Origin: Trissonchulus latispiculum
Lineage: Eukaryota > Nematoda > Enoplea > Enoplida > Ironidae
DNA: 64,000 bases
NCBI GenBank assembly: GCA_030248195.1
Contig: JASAND010022249.1
Coordinates: 39,925 to 103,924 of the forward strand
Direction of reading: 5' to 3'
Below, in pieces: positions 1 to 11,113 of this stretch. The notes under the pieces are model-generated. The model had not been told where the DNA came from. It saw nothing but the letters and a program-made list of their open reading frames with translations, and did not search any database. Position 1 is the stretch's first letter. Every line of letters starts with the position of its first letter. Position numbers and translations under genes: made by a program.

Positions 1-1204
1 AAAGACAGGAATGTCTTGCCGAGGGTCATTTTTCAGCAATTTAGTTACTGTTTAGCATTTCGAAAGAAAACTACCAAAAACGCACACTGACGCCATTTTT
101 CAAAATTCAACAAGCGATATCTCAGTTGTTCTTGACTCAAACGGAAAACTAGGAAAAATGACCCTGCAATGGGTTTTGGTCAATTTGTACGTCAAATTTG
201 AAAACACAATATTACTCGAAATGTGAGGAAACCTTGTTTAAAACATAAAATTCCTTCACTATTTAACGATCAACGTAACTGGTGCTTAGCTAAGTGCTGG
301 CTTGCCATTACAAAGGCGCAGCAGTAACCAAAAAGGATTGATGTTGTTATCGTAAAATAGTGGAACAGACTGGTTAGGGGAGGAAGAAAACGAGTGGGGC
401 GGAGTTAGTTATTTCTATATATGTTTACGGACACTTTGGAAGTTGTGGGGGGGCGAATAGCGTTATTTTATTTCTATCCCCCCTTCATAATTTTACTCCC
501 CCCCGTACTCTTCACGCGTAGAATATGTCTGAATGTTGCTATTATGGGTTATTTTAATTTGCCAGTTATTCACAATCATTAAATATGCATGAATCAGTGA
601 CATAAGCGAAAAATTCCATTTTCTTATAAATTGCGATTTTGGACGGAGCAGATACAGCTGCACGCTGTCCGCTCACCGAAAGTAGTCTGGTTCGAGCTTA
701 AAAAATTTAAAAATTCTGATTTTTTAATTTTTTCAGGTTTTAGTTTGGATTGTGTCCACTCATATTAATAATGGTAAAAAAATTCGAAAACTACTAAAAA
801 TTGAAAAACTCGTTATCACCATGTTTCGTCAAATATAGAATTTTGGTCAAAATAAAAATTTTTTCATACACGATTAGAAGTTTTGTCAGCATGATTGGGA
901 ACACTAGTAAGGTCATCAGGCGATATTTCAGGTCATTGGGATAATTTGCTATAAAGTTAGCCTTTAAAGTACGGTAAACGATAACCACCACCTTAAGACG
1001 TACAGTTGCTTTCTACTTGGATTTGCGTAGAGGGAATGCATATTTAAGGGTGGGTATACCAAATGCACTAATGACAAAATTTTTCCGATTTCGCTCAAAC
1101 TTTGTCACATATTACTAAGTAGGCTCCTTCAAAATAATTGAAAGTTTGGACGCTTGTTGTTTTTCACAGCGTTCATAGCAGTTTCGCAAACTTGCTAACG
1201 GCGG
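1..1204. other. AT-rich non-genic DNA
   Basis: No exon, RNA gene or complete mobile element is recognisable here. The stretch is AT-rich with C-runs near 478-505. At 985-998 it carries a CCACCACCTTAA motif that recurs at the ends of the dispersed inverted-repeat elements described elsewhere in this window, so one such element probably ends there. Confidence 0.4.
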
Positions 1205-1545
1205 CATTTTTGTGCGTGAGATTAAACAATCTGGGACCAGTCCCGCATTTTTAGGTAATAAGACAAGAAAGTGTTTCTGGCCTTATTCTCGCAGTAGTCA
1301 ACAGGATCATCGGATTGATTGTTATGGCTGGAAAGAGGGCACCAAAATGAACACCTTTGCTTTTACAATTGTCGAGCTATCTCTAATGGTTAAGTTAGTA
1401 GAAGCCAAAAACGATTTGTTGGTAAAAAATGGCCATTTTCGAGGAAATCAATTTTAGTTTTGTCAAAATTACTGCCATATCTTAAGGATTATGGTTTATT
1501 TATACTCAATCGATTCAGCGTCCAAATATACATTTCACGAATGTC
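1205..1545 (+). repeat. Dispersed repeat family X, partial copy
   Basis: This stretch is recognisably the same sequence as 22,330-22,680 and 62,505-62,960 (both reversed) and 61,500-61,735. Shared landmarks are the 'ctgggaccagtcccgcattttta' region, 'ggctggaaagagggc', and 'atttatactcaatcga'. It has no intact reading frame. It is a diverged copy of an inverted-repeat transposable element that is more complete at 61,430-63,015. Confidence 0.65.
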
Positions 1546-1879
1546 ATCAGTGTTTTTTTTTCGCCGACGGCTTATGTGTAACGTTACACACCTCGCCAAA
1601 AATTTTTGCTATTTTTCAGAAAAAGTGTGTAACTACCAAAAAATTTCTAATTTACTCGCATTTATACTACATACGTACAAGTTTATTGGTAATAGTAACA
1701 AATGATTTCGCGGTGTTTTAGGAGCCGGCTCTTTATAAGTGAAAATTGAAAACTCAAATTTACAGCAAAAATTGGTGAAGCTTCACCAAATCAGGTCGAC
1801 AAAATTAAAAATTAAGCAATTATACAACTCTTTTGCACTTTTACTGTGTAAAGACTGTGCATATAAATCAGATAATGTA

Positions 1880-2330
1880 TAGTGCAGCGTGCGTATAACT
1901 AAGTTATACACACGCTGCAAGCTGGGAGGCCTGACCCTAGTCTAAGACGCTGAAGCATACAGTTAACTGCACGCTTCAGCAGTGTGTACAGGAGAGCTCC
2001 AACGTAGACAGCTCTGCTGCACACCATAAAATAGGCCTCCCAGCCGTGGCAACAATGCTGCCGCTTTACGATAAAATTTGTCGAGACATTGAGCCAGACA
2101 CGTCAGACAGCGAGACACGTCAGCTGCAACATAAACGAGTAAGGTTTCATCAATTATGGATAGATTTAATCGTTGTATAAGTACTTTACAACACACCTTA
2201 GCGCTGTTCATTAATTTCTACTGCGCACGTCGCATGGGAAGCCCTCGTGCGTGGCACTCGTGCGCTTCGCGCACTCGTGCCCCACACTCGGAGCTTCCCA
2301 CACGGCGTGCGTATAAATCAGTGAATGCAC
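1880..2330. repeat. Cluster of nested inverted repeats
   Basis: Several stem-forming pairs are visible. GCTGGGAGGCCT (about 1,921-1,932) pairs with AGGCCTCCCAGC (about 2,033-2,044). CAGCGTGCGTATAAC pairs with GTTATACACACGCTG around 1,883-1,917. Around 2,234-2,300 a hairpin has GGAAGC/GCTTCC outer arms and GTGCGC/GCGCAC inner arms. GTGCGTATAAATCA recurs near 2,306. This looks like a decayed MITE or foldback cluster with no coding content. Confidence 0.5.
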
Positions 2331-2962
2331 GCTAAGGTGTGCTATAAAGTATACTTATATAACGCAACGAGCTGCATTCATAGGTAGCTAGAGAATTAAG
2401 CAGCAACAAGATTTAGTTGCGGTGATTTTGACTTGATAGAACGAATGAAGATAACAGTGCGCCGAAGGCGCAACATTTTTTCTCAAAAGGCCTTCTATAG
2501 CACAAAGCTTTGCTAGAAACATTTATATATATATAAATTTTGCTTCAGAAACTGAATATTTTTGGTGTGTGTGTATATAGGCGTTTTTAGTAGTGTTTAT
2601 AAGTATTGCTGTGTTTATTCAAACCATAGCATGCAAACCCCTCAAAAATGCGGGCGAAATTTTTTTAATTTTGGAAAAATCCATAATAGAAACGTGTTAA
2701 AAGATTAATCTGGCATAAACTATTTGACTAACTCTAAACTAGAACTTTTCACAGAAAAACTATCTGAAGGGACTACTTTATTTAAAAAAAGAAAGAAAGA
2801 AGAAGATCACGTCATGTCATAAAAGCCTATTCGGAAATTTATCTTAAGGGAAGTGAATCAATGAACAAATACAATACGTATGTAAATACGAACTGTGGAT
2901 TGTTAAGTACAGAAAAAGCGAGTCCCTACCGTACAACACCAAAAATAAAATATGGGAAGAGC

Positions 2963-2983
2963 AGAAGGGGGGTCTGGGGGGCG
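2963..2983. repeat. GC-rich perfect hairpin
   Basis: CTGGGGGGCG and CGCCCCCCAG are separated by a single A, giving a 10-bp perfect stem in otherwise AT-rich DNA. No reading frame or transcript feature is attached to it. Confidence 0.6.
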
Positions 2984-3184
2984 ACGCCCCCCAGAAACGG
3001 CAAATATTTGCAAACAAATTGATGCGCATTGGAAAAAGTTCCGACTATTTGACAGAACTTGTCCAAAATTTCTGTGTAACGTTACACAGTCGCCAAAATT
3101 TTTTTGCTATTTTCCAGAAAAAAGTGTGTAATTACACGCGTTTTTGAGCAAAAAACACTGATGTCTATTAGCCAGACTTTATTG

Positions 3185-3757
3185 CTTTAACCTGGCCAAA
3201 AATCATTTTGACAAAACTGCGATTATTTTGTTTTGACCATCAATTTCTCGAAACTACCCGTCGGACTCGAACAATTTTTGGTAGGATGCAAACTCGCACT
3301 ATTTTGGAGGGGCGGTTTATTGGTTTCGGCTAAAACTTTTCCAGTCTCCAGAAAACAGTACAAAGTTTTGAAACTTAGTGTCTCCCTGCATTCTGCGTAT
3401 TGTCTGAACCGTTAAGTGATACTGTGCCAAATCCAAACAACGTCCCTCGGCCCATGTATCCCCTGTATAGTAGCACAAAAGGAAGTTATGGCTAATTCCG
3501 CAGTTTTGAGAAATCGATGTCAAAAGTTTTTGGTATACGTTGTACCCTTATGTCAGAAAATGTTTTGCTACTTTGCTGCTAATTTTGCTAATTTAGTAAA
3601 CTCGTGTGAATGTACACATTATAAGCTTTAAAACAACGTATCTCTATCATTTTCCAACACCCAAAATAGCGAAAGTTATGGCGTTTTAAAGACATCACCA
3701 CAAAAGCACTGCACAAAAGGATACCTATACCACCATCTTAATAGCGCAAATTTATTT
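3185..3757 (-). repeat. Dispersed repeat family Y, copy 1
   Basis: Read on the minus strand, this matches 19,079-19,640 and 61,939-62,512 over most of its length. Shared landmarks are a start near 'ggtggtat', 'ccttttgtgcagtgcttttgtgg', then 'cgccataac', 'gccgagggac' and a final 'gcagttttgtcaaaatg'. The copies have diverged and carry no conserved ORF, so this is a non-autonomous interspersed element. The higher-coordinate end is CCACCATCTTAA, a variant of the CCACCACCTTAA terminus. Confidence 0.7.
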
Positions 3758-4095
3758 ATGTTGGAACGTTTTGACTGCTTAAAGTAACACAACAATTTTC
3801 AATTTTTGTTTTGAGTCGCGTGAAATTGGTCCCCTTCCAAAAATGGCAAATTTTCAAAATTGTCGAATTTATATATACGAAAAAGTACTCAATCGATATC
3901 GATAGGTCTCATCATTTGAAACAACTTTTCTAATCGCAACATGTCACGATATTGCTTCTACCAAGGAATAAATTCCATCATTATTTTGCTACGTCCCGAT
4001 TTTTGAGCAGTTTTCACTGTCGGTCAGCATAGAGAAGCTTAGCGCTTGTTCTATGCCCAGATTTTCCTTCATTGCAGACCTCAATTGATGGTAAA

Positions 4096-4804
4096 GAAGT
4101 AAGTAAGTAAGTTTATTAGTACAAGCACAAAAAACATAAGTACATGTATGGAGACGGGAATATATATTATGTATTCATCGTTTTTTGTAAAATTTTGCTT
4201 TCATAAATTCAATTTGGCAGTAGATTCTGGGACGTTAAATTTCTTCCTTGCTGGTATCCATTCTTATCAGCATCTAGCACATCCATAGTCTAAGACAATC
4301 AAGAAAACAGAAAGAAAGGAAAAAGAAACAAAAGTATGTCAAGATGAAAGTACATATGTTTCTTCGGATTAAGGTTGTGCTTACACAGGACAGTGAACCT
4401 CTGTTGAGGCGTTGGGACACCGCCCTTAGGTTCTGAAATTAAAACTTTATGGGTCATTTAAGGTAATTAGATTTACAAAAGCTAAGGATATTTACATCAT
4501 TAAGAACACGAGTAAAACATTGCAAAGTTTCTTTGCAGACAACAGATTCGGGCAAGGAGTTCCATACATTTACAATGCGGGTAGCAAAGAAAGACGACCT
4601 ATGACTTGACCTTACTAATGGGGTTCTCAGTTTGAATTGTCGATCATTGCGCAGTCCAGTTGGTGGTGCATACGAGAAAAATTCATTAAAATGTAGGTCA
4701 ATTTTTCCATGTACGATTGGATAGGTAAGTTTTAAATCAGCAACAATTCGACGTAATTCTAAGGGTTCCAAGTTTAGGATTTGTAATCTAGTAATAAGTA
4801 ACAT
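4096..4804 (-). mobile_element. 5'-truncated non-LTR retrotransposon (LINE) 3' end
   Basis: A 116-codon minus-strand frame (4,454-4,804) resembles the extreme C-terminus of CR1/Jockey-type reverse-transcriptase proteins: an LELRR segment, a short basic stretch, then the typical VWNSLPESVV motif followed by a residue pattern leading to a short tail. About 340 bp further downstream the minus strand has TAATAAACTTACTTACTTACTT, a tetranucleotide-repeat tail typical of such elements. The RT core and endonuclease are missing, so the copy is dead. The family call rests on motif recognition only. Confidence 0.7.
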
Positions 4805-4807
4805 CTA

Positions 4808-4975
4808 TCTATAATAATCTAAGTAATGAAAAACGCCTGCCCGCGGTCATTAAGGCAAAGCTTTAGTCCGAAACAGGGGGAGCCAATGGGCGCTGTATGA
4901 TTAAGGCCAGTACCCGTCGTAGATCCGCCTTCTGGCCCGCGTTTACCTCATTTCCTTGATGTAAAGATCTCTATT
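4808..4975 (-). mobile_element. SINE family B copy
   Basis: The same roughly 150-bp sequence occurs at 46,905-47,055, and its 3' tail occurs at 46,030-46,085. On the minus strand it reads through 'aggtaaacgcgggcc', 'agcgcccattggctc' and 'gcaggcgtttttcatta'. It is non-coding. The copy abuts the truncated LINE directly, so the two may have been joined by a retrotransposition or template-jump event. Confidence 0.65.
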
Positions 4976-5079
4976 GATGGAGATACCAGGCATAATACTC
5001 CCTTCCCATGCACAAAATTATCCTAAAATTTTCAATTTGGCTTTATCTTAATCTTTTGTTGCATTATTTCGTGTTTTAG

Positions 5080-5600
5080 TCTCTGCGCAGCAACAGCAAG
5101 AACCTGTCTCGTGGGATTGCCCGTTACTGTATTTGTCCTGAATCATTCCTGTCCTTGGATCGCGTTCTAACGGGCCACTACGAGGGAGTGTCTTCCGGCA
5201 CCCTCCCCAACGATACTGCTTCCGACAGTGATGATGCTGCAGCCGCCGCGGGGGTTGGCGCCCATCAGACTGGTGGTGAGCCGGGAACGGGAGCGGGTCA
5301 GTCTGCCAATGAGGTCGTCTCTATCGATTTATCCGCATCCGCCGGAGATAGTGGTGCTGCATCTGGAACGGGTGACTGTGCGGAGGAAGCAGCACAAGCA
5401 GCACAAACAGCACCGACAACTCCGGAGGCAACGGAGACCGAGTCTCTGTTCTTCCTGTACACGGAGCCGATTCGCATCGAAACGAGATTTGAGGCAATCG
5501 ATGCTGCCGTCGTCCCATCCACTGGGGACATTGTGACTGTCTGCGAAACGGACGGACTCTGGGTCTGGAATCATCGGGCAGACTTCAAGTGCGCTCCAAG
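5080..5600 (+). CDS. Uncharacterised, possibly beta-propeller protein, exon 1 of those visible
   Basis: The open frame starts right after a gtgttttag acceptor at 5,071-5,079 and ends at AAG|GTAACT. The first part (about residues 1-30) is basic and Ser/Cys-containing. A low-complexity Ala/Gly/Ser/Asp/Thr-rich stretch of about 90 residues follows. The last 50 residues have a beta-propeller-like blade pattern with GDIVTVCETDGLWVWN, which resembles a WD-type strand. The exon ends in phase 2 and fits the next exon (8,533) exactly, completing an Arg codon. Any earlier exon, the start codon and the promoter were not found. I do not recognise the family and give no function. Confidence 0.7.
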
Positions 5601-5790
5601 GTAACTGTCGATTTTTCCTGGTTGTGTAGAATAAAATAAAATAAAATACGTAAAATAAAATTAAAATAAAATAAGTAAAATAATTTGTCTGTGTTTTCTC
5701 TGGCTCGTACAGTTTTCCTCTTGTGCTCTTTTCTGACCACTGGTTCTAATGGTTTTGCGCAAGTTCCTAAAGTTTGAAAGATAATAATAT

Positions 5791-6046
5791 TGTAACAGAT
5801 CCAAACTCCCAACAGGCTTTTACTAGCCGACAAAACACAACTAAACAAATCAAGAATGGGAGAAAACTGTCAAACAGCAAAGAGCAGGAGAAGCTTTAAA
5901 TAAAGCATGTGCGTGATTCAACAAGCAGACTGACGGCGTCTACAATAACATAAAATAGGCGACTTTGGAGAATATATTTTGAGAGAAACAGAAAAGTTGG
6001 GAACAGAAGATTAGAATATTTTGAAACTAAGCTGAAAACCGTAACA
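5791..6046 (-). repeat. LTR (3' copy on the element's own strand)
   Basis: This is the 256-bp uninterrupted copy of the terminal repeat. It differs from the other copy by only a few substitutions (for example 'aactaaac' versus 'aactaacc', and 'aaaagttggg' versus 'aaaaattggg'), which suggests a fairly recent insertion. Confidence 0.85.
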
Positions 6047-6172
6047 TTCGCCTCCTCAAAAAGAGGCTAAGCCATGTAGAGTGACTAATGGGTGTGATTA
6101 CAATACTTAGAAGTTCAAGGTTAAATACCATAACGGAAGCCCAAAAAGAAAGAGAAGCAAAGAGTTATCAGT

Positions 6173-7335
6173 TTAAGGTTTCGTTAAAGTATTGTTGCTT
6201 CTAGGATCGGAAGCACAGAAGTCCAGCAATGACGGCAGACTTTCTTTATAAAGTTTTGGCTGATGAGCGCGTCCAAGCGGCATCGAGTCGTGTAGTCGGA
6301 CTGTGCAGTGTTGAAGATTTGGCAAATAGGTTGACCAATGTTTGAGTAATCGTCGGATTCCTGGCGGAGTTAGATAAGCGCAATCTGGAGAGAAGAGACG
6401 TTCCACGACGCCGCCTTCTTTGCGCCACAGTCGAGGTTGCCGTTGATAGGGTGGGCTATTGTACGGAATCCCACGTTCATGGCAGATTTTCTGCAAAGAG
6501 GACGAATACATAGTGATGGCGAAAACGAGTGTCAATGAGTGAGGTCTGAACCCACTCGGACAGTATGAGAGTCGGACGGTCAGGACTGAGGGTACCTGTA
6601 CGCAGTTCGTTCCGCAATTCCGTTAACATCTGCCCGTAGATGTTTTCACCCTTGTAAGACCCATTAGGAGTGGTTGCTGAATCCTGTTCGCTGAGCCCCG
6701 TATTCCAGTAGTGGTTCTTTCCCACGGAGGCAAACGTTGTAGCGAGATTGCTGAAAAGAGCATCATGGAATGAAGAATCCGCCGATTCGCATAGGCGAAG
6801 AATGGCGAACAAGACGTTGTCGCGCACGGAAATCCAACCGAGAGTTCGAGGCTTTTCGATGCATTGGCAACAAATTGATGAATGGCCTGTGGACGTAAGT
6901 TTCTCTTAGCTTCATTAAGCAGAGATGCTGCTAGATCTTTCCGGATGAGCTGCTGGAAGTGAATATATTCAAGTAAACATTTGGCTGATGGAAACTCGAT
7001 ACCGGAAACAGATAGACGACGCTCAGCTGTTACAGAAAGTGGGTGATTGCCGTTGATTAAGGTGACATGATCTTGGCGTTTGGAGGGTGTGTTTGAAACA
7101 TCGAAAGTATCAGAAGCATTGTCGGGTCGAACGTGGGTATCAGATTTGGTATCAGATCGCAGTCTCCTCAGGGAGGCGTGGGTATCAGAGGCGGTCGCGA
7201 GGAGGGAAGAACTAGCCAATCTACGAGTTGAGTACGAGTCGCCATACGTTTGCTCTCCTAATCGACAATATGCTCCGTTCGATCCAATCCATCGAGGGAG
7301 GCAAAGTCTGCATTTCCCCACCAGGGATGCCAAAA
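6173..7335 (-). pseudogene. Frameshifted internal coding remnant of the LTR element
   Basis: Three overlapping minus-strand frames (about 7,335-6,623, 6,827-6,477 and 6,535-6,173) follow one another with frame changes, as expected for one broken ORF. No zinc knuckle, protease, reverse-transcriptase or integrase motif is visible. It may be a diverged gag or captured sequence, and I cannot assign it. The longest frame runs on into the LTR. Confidence 0.45.
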
Positions 7336-8205
7336 TGTAACAGATCCAAACTCCCAACAGGCTTTTACTAGCCGACAAAACACAACTAACCAAATCAAGA
7401 ATGGGAGAAAACTGTCAAACAGCAAAGAGCAGGGGGCAGTTTCATAAAAAATTGACTTGCATGCTAGTACTAGCGTGCTAGTACTTGCAATGCTAGTGCG
7501 AGATGCGAGTATGAGTGTTTCATAAAACTTTTTGAGAACTCGACCAAATTAGCTAAGATTCTGCTGCTGCTAGCAGTACTAGCATTGCTAGTGCGAGCAA
7601 TAAGTCTGCTAGTTCAGGGCTTGTGTGAAAAAGGGATAATTCTTTAAAAAATCGTATCTTTTCTTTCCGCGAAGCAAAATACTTAAAATTTAAACATAAA
7701 GTCAAGAACAGATCATTCTTCATGCCATAAAAATTTGAATATAAGAACTTTAATGGTGCAAAAGTTATTATATTTTTTCTGGGAGTTCTCTAGTCAAAAT
7801 TGACTAGAGAACTAGAAGGCTGCTAGTTACGAGTTTGGCAACAGCAGCTAGAGTTTTATGAAACAGGTACTCGCAGGCAGCAACTATATCGACTCGCACT
7901 CGACCATCAACTAGACTCGCAAATCCAGTGCGAGTACGAACTCGACCGCACAACTTTTATGAAACACATTAGCGACTCGACTCGACAACTAGCAGAGTCT
8001 AGCTGTCGAGTCGAGTAGGAAAATTGTTTTATGAAACTGCCCCCAGGAGAAGCTTTAAATAAAGCATGTGCGTGATTCAACAAGCAGACTGACGGCGTCT
8101 ACAATAACATAAAATAGGCGACTTTGGAGAATATATTTTGAGAGAAACAGAAAAATTGGGAACAGAAGATTAGAATATTTTGAAACTAAGCTGAAAACCG
8201 TAACA
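7336..8205 (-). repeat. LTR (5' copy) split by a MITE
   Basis: 97 bp (7,336-7,432) plus 159 bp (8,047-8,205) equal the 256-bp length of the intact LTR once the 611-bp MITE and one copy of its CAG target duplication are removed. This fixes the order of events: LTR element first, MITE second. Confidence 0.85.
7433..8043. mobile_element. 611-bp MITE with 3-bp CAG target duplication
   Basis: The ends are GGGGCAGTTTCATAAAA and TTTTATGAAACTGCCCC, a perfect inverted repeat, flanked by CAG at 7,430-7,432 and 8,044-8,046. The other LTR copy has a single CAG at this site, which proves the insertion. The interior is full of CTAG-rich and GACTCGA-rich short palindromes and has no ORF. A 3-bp duplication is compatible with a PIF/Harbinger-type mobiliser, but CAG is not their usual TWA target, so the superfamily stays open. 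Confidence 0.85.
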
Positions 8206-8532
8206 ATATGCTACCTTGTTACCAGTTATTCGTTTCTCTATCGCTGCTTAGTCCAAAACAGTTAAACTGATCCCTGAATTTGATCTCTTTCGTGCTTTAA
8301 CTTCACTATAATTGTCCCATTTACATATATGGGGCTACCGACTTTGCCCCATGTGCATATGGGACAGATGTTTTTCCGGTTGTCCCATATGGAAATATCA
8401 GCAATTTAGAATAGTTGATTTATACACTTCAAACGTTTAATCATATATACTATTTATTCAACCAATTCAATGAAGCCGAACTATGTAATATTCTTAATAA
8501 CAGTAATTTTTCTGTGATTTTTACTTTCATAG

Positions 8533-8744
8533 ATGTCATGGGAGTAAGTTTCATCGAGCCCAATGTCGTGTAGCGGCCTCGGATAAGCTGATCCTCGTGT
8601 ATACGGTGGACGGGACCTTCATCCGATTTGACCCTTTGACCTTCGAGCACCTCCCCGGCGTGTTCTCCCTTGCGGACTCCCTCCACGAGGGCCGCTGTCG
8701 CATGGCCATGAACGACCACCACGTCTACCTCCTCTACGGAGGCC
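8533..8744 (+). CDS. Uncharacterised, possibly beta-propeller protein, exon 2 (edge interrupted by a palindromic element)
   Basis: This exon follows a tttactttcatag acceptor. Its first base completes the Arg codon left by the previous exon, and the frame then runs through CHGSKF, LILVYTVDGTFIRFDP and MAMNDHHVYLLYGG with regular beta-strand spacing, consistent with propeller blades. The frame runs into the end of the 4.8-kb inverted-repeat element at 8,745. If the element is skipped, 8 more bases (13,568-13,575) give an in-frame exon ending at a good GTATGG donor in phase 0, matching the next exon. Alternatively, a weak GT inside the element's first bases (8,747) also gives phase 0. Confidence 0.7.
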
Positions 8745-8763
8745 GTGTTTTATTGAAGAAAAA

Positions 8764-9010
8764 ATGACAATACTACACAACAAAATACTATACAACAACA
8801 CTGCAACAAAATACTGTACAACAAGACACAACAAAATACTGTACACAAAGACACACAAAATAACTGCAGAACAACAACAATACAAAAATACTATACAACA
8901 ACACTGCACCAAAATACTGTACAACAACATCAACAAAAATACTGTACAACACAAAGACACGACAAGAATACACTGCACAAAATAATATGCAGCAAAAATA
9001 CAGTACAACA
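8764..9010. repeat. Subterminal tandem repeats, left arm
   Basis: About a dozen degenerate units built on ACAAAATACTGTACAACAAC fill the outer end of the left arm. The mirror array lies at about 13,290-13,560. Subterminal repeat arrays are typical binding sites for transposases of foldback-type elements; that role is an inference here. Confidence 0.75.
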
Positions 9011-9027
9011 CAATAAAGTTACGAGTC

Positions 9028-9567
9028 AAATTATCTACTAGAGTCCAAAAATGTTTGCAACAATTGGCTGGCACGGTGTCGAGAGCATTGTCGTCTGTGC
9101 TGAGATGACATTTTGGGCGTGAAACCAGCAGCATGGCAACCCGTCAACATCTGAGATATCATCGAAAGCCTGGTAGCCGAAATGTTTATCAGCATTGTAG
9201 ACAAGAATGTCCAGGTTGGCAAGCGCATGTTGTAGGCGATGATATTGTGTGGCCTCCGTTGTTAGTAATTACCACATCCACCCCATAGATGATGAAGCAC
9301 TCTGCACACCTTCTCCAAAATCAATGGAGCCGTTGTAATAATTGGAGTGGTACTGCCATTCCGGTGTCTGTAGAATATCGCCTGTCGACGAATGGACATC
9401 AAGCGAAATATGGATGGAGGATGTGGGATATACGTTTTGTGGACAGTATGTCCATTGGGTAGCAGTATTAATACCGTCGTTTCCACTGTGACGTCATCCA
9501 TCTTATGCAAGTCATTCGAAACCATCGTAACAAAACCAATAGTAACCATTGTAGTCGCAAACGTCAA
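9028..9567 (-). pseudogene. Frameshifted copy of the arm's outer ORF
   Basis: The minus strand carries the same protein as the intact plus-strand ORF at 12,767-13,279, but split between two frames (about 9,567-9,262 and 9,228-9,031), so this copy is broken. Recognisable shared segments include MVTIGFVTMVSNDLHKMDD and the C-terminal LLQTFLDSSR. Function unknown. Confidence 0.7.
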
Positions 9568-10011
9568 ACACTAGCGCTAAACACTGCCTCAGGACATAAC
9601 GACATGGCAAAACTTGTTTTTATTGAGTATACGTCATCACTTTAAACTAGATAAAACCGGTTATGCGTCATCACTTTAAACTAGCGTTATGAGTCATCAG
9701 TAATTAATTACCTTTACACTTTTGTAATGCCAAATGGCGGAAACCTCGGTTAGAGGTTTATTGATTGTCTTTTCTTAAGTCGAATCCTTGATGTAAGTGA
9801 CGTAGAGCTCGACCATAGGTTTCTTGTTGAGCATCATAGCAACTTCCCGTTTTGGGAAGTGCTCAACGTTCTTCCGTTGTTCCTAGATGTTGCTCAGTTG
9901 TGCGCCAAACATATTTTATTGTGCTCCGAGCATACTTCATTGTGCTCCGAGCATATTTCGTCATGTTGAAAGGATATCGCAATGTGCTCCAGCTGATATT
10001 TTAGTATGTGG

Positions 10012-10134
<123 letters not shown>

Positions 10135-10196
10135 TGCGGGTGTCGGCTTTTAATGATTTGGGTTGTTGCATTGGTTGACCATTTGACCATTGACTT

Positions 10197-10694
10197 TCAT
10201 GTTCTCTCCGGTAGTACATGATCATCAATTGCAGCATTCTTTTCAATGGCACGTTTTAGAGCTTCATCTGTAGAAAGTCGTTCCTCGTAGTCTGACTGTT
10301 TGTCCACAATTTGTTCTATGATAGGGTCTTTCAACAAATCATTGCACTGAGTTATCTTAAAATAAACTAGCTTGTTAAGCTCCGCTCTTATCTTAGGTCT
10401 AATTTCATTGTAGGCTTCAATTTTTGCTTGGTCTATACTGAGCCCATCTTGTTGGTATTCTGCCATCAATCTTCGAGCCCTTGCTTGAAACTTCTCCTCA
10501 GCTCTCGCTACAAGCTCTTCCCAAAACTCCCCAATCTCTTCATCAGTTCCTTCTGCGGTGCTAATGCTCTCCTGCACAGAGCCTTCTGATTTAGAGTCTT
10601 CTTCATCAGTCGTTGGAGCATGAACATTTTGTATGTGGCGCCGCATATTGAACGATCTGCTAAATGTTTCGCCACAATGGTCACAAGTATGCAT
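10197..10694 (-). CDS. C2H2 zinc-finger protein, left-arm copy
   Basis: This is a 165-residue ORF. It begins MHTCDHCGETFSRSFNMRRH followed by a second His, giving one C2H2 finger (Cys4, Cys7, His20, His25). The rest is acidic and then mainly helical, with Glu/Lys/Arg-rich heptad-like stretches that may form a coiled coil. The predicted protein appears identical to that of the opposite arm (11,561-12,058). A single finger with a helical tail suggests DNA or RNA binding by the element's own protein. No transposase residues are visible. Confidence 0.75.
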   Translation of the reverse strand: MHTCDHCGETFSRSFNMRRHIQNVHAPTTDEEDSKSEGSVQESISTAEGTDEEIGEFWEELVARAEEKFQARARRLMAEYQQDGLSIDQAKIEAYNEIRPKIRAELNKLVYFKITQCNDLLKDPIIEQIVDKQSDYEERLSTDEALKRAIEKNAAIDDHVLPERT

Positions 10695-10799
10695 TGTGAG
10701 TCTGGTTCTGAGGTTGTTTATTCAATCGTATATTATCCCCAGCATATCAATTCTTTATATTAACGTAGAAGTGTTCGACAGATACCGAAGAAAGCTTGG

Positions 10800-10940
10800 A
10801 GCAAGCAAAGAGTATGCTCCCAATGACAAGGAGCAAGCTCCCAATGACAAAGAGCAAGCTCACAATAACAAAGAGCAAGCTCCCAGTGACAAGGAGCAAG
10901 CTCCCAGTGACAAGGAGCAAGCTCCCAATGACAAGAGCTA
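10800..10940. repeat. 21-bp tandem repeats, left arm
   Basis: Six to seven units of roughly AGCTCCCAATGACAAGGAGCA lie at the inner end of the left arm. The same array occurs inverted at 11,306-11,455. These arrays mark where arm homology ends and the central unique sequence begins. Confidence 0.85.
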
Positions 10941-10941
10941 A

Positions 10942-11082
10942 GAAAGGGGAATTACAGATCGTGTCGGCGTCAAGTTTTCTAGAGACATCAGATGGTTTTC
11001 CAACTAAGATATCGAAAACTTTAAAAGATTGAGTGAGATTACTGGCTTACTGGGCAAATGTAAGCAAATGTAATGAGCTGGG

Positions 11083-11113
<31 letters not shown>

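Larger units (their letters stand above)
5791..8205 (-). mobile_element. Small LTR retrotransposon, decayed, with nested MITE
   Basis: Two 256-bp direct repeats (5,791-6,046 and 7,336-8,205, the second interrupted by a MITE) begin TGTAACAGATCC and end CCGTAACA, giving TG..CA ends. The 4 bp ATAT flank both sides (5,787-5,790 and 8,206-8,209), a plausible target-site duplication. On the minus strand a purine-rich GAGGAGGCGAA precedes the 3' LTR and TTTGGCATCCCTGGTGGGG follows the 5' LTR, as expected for a polypurine tract and primer-binding site. The internal region is only about 1.3 kb, so the element was non-autonomous (TRIM-like or deleted). It sits in an intron of the host gene. Confidence 0.85.
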
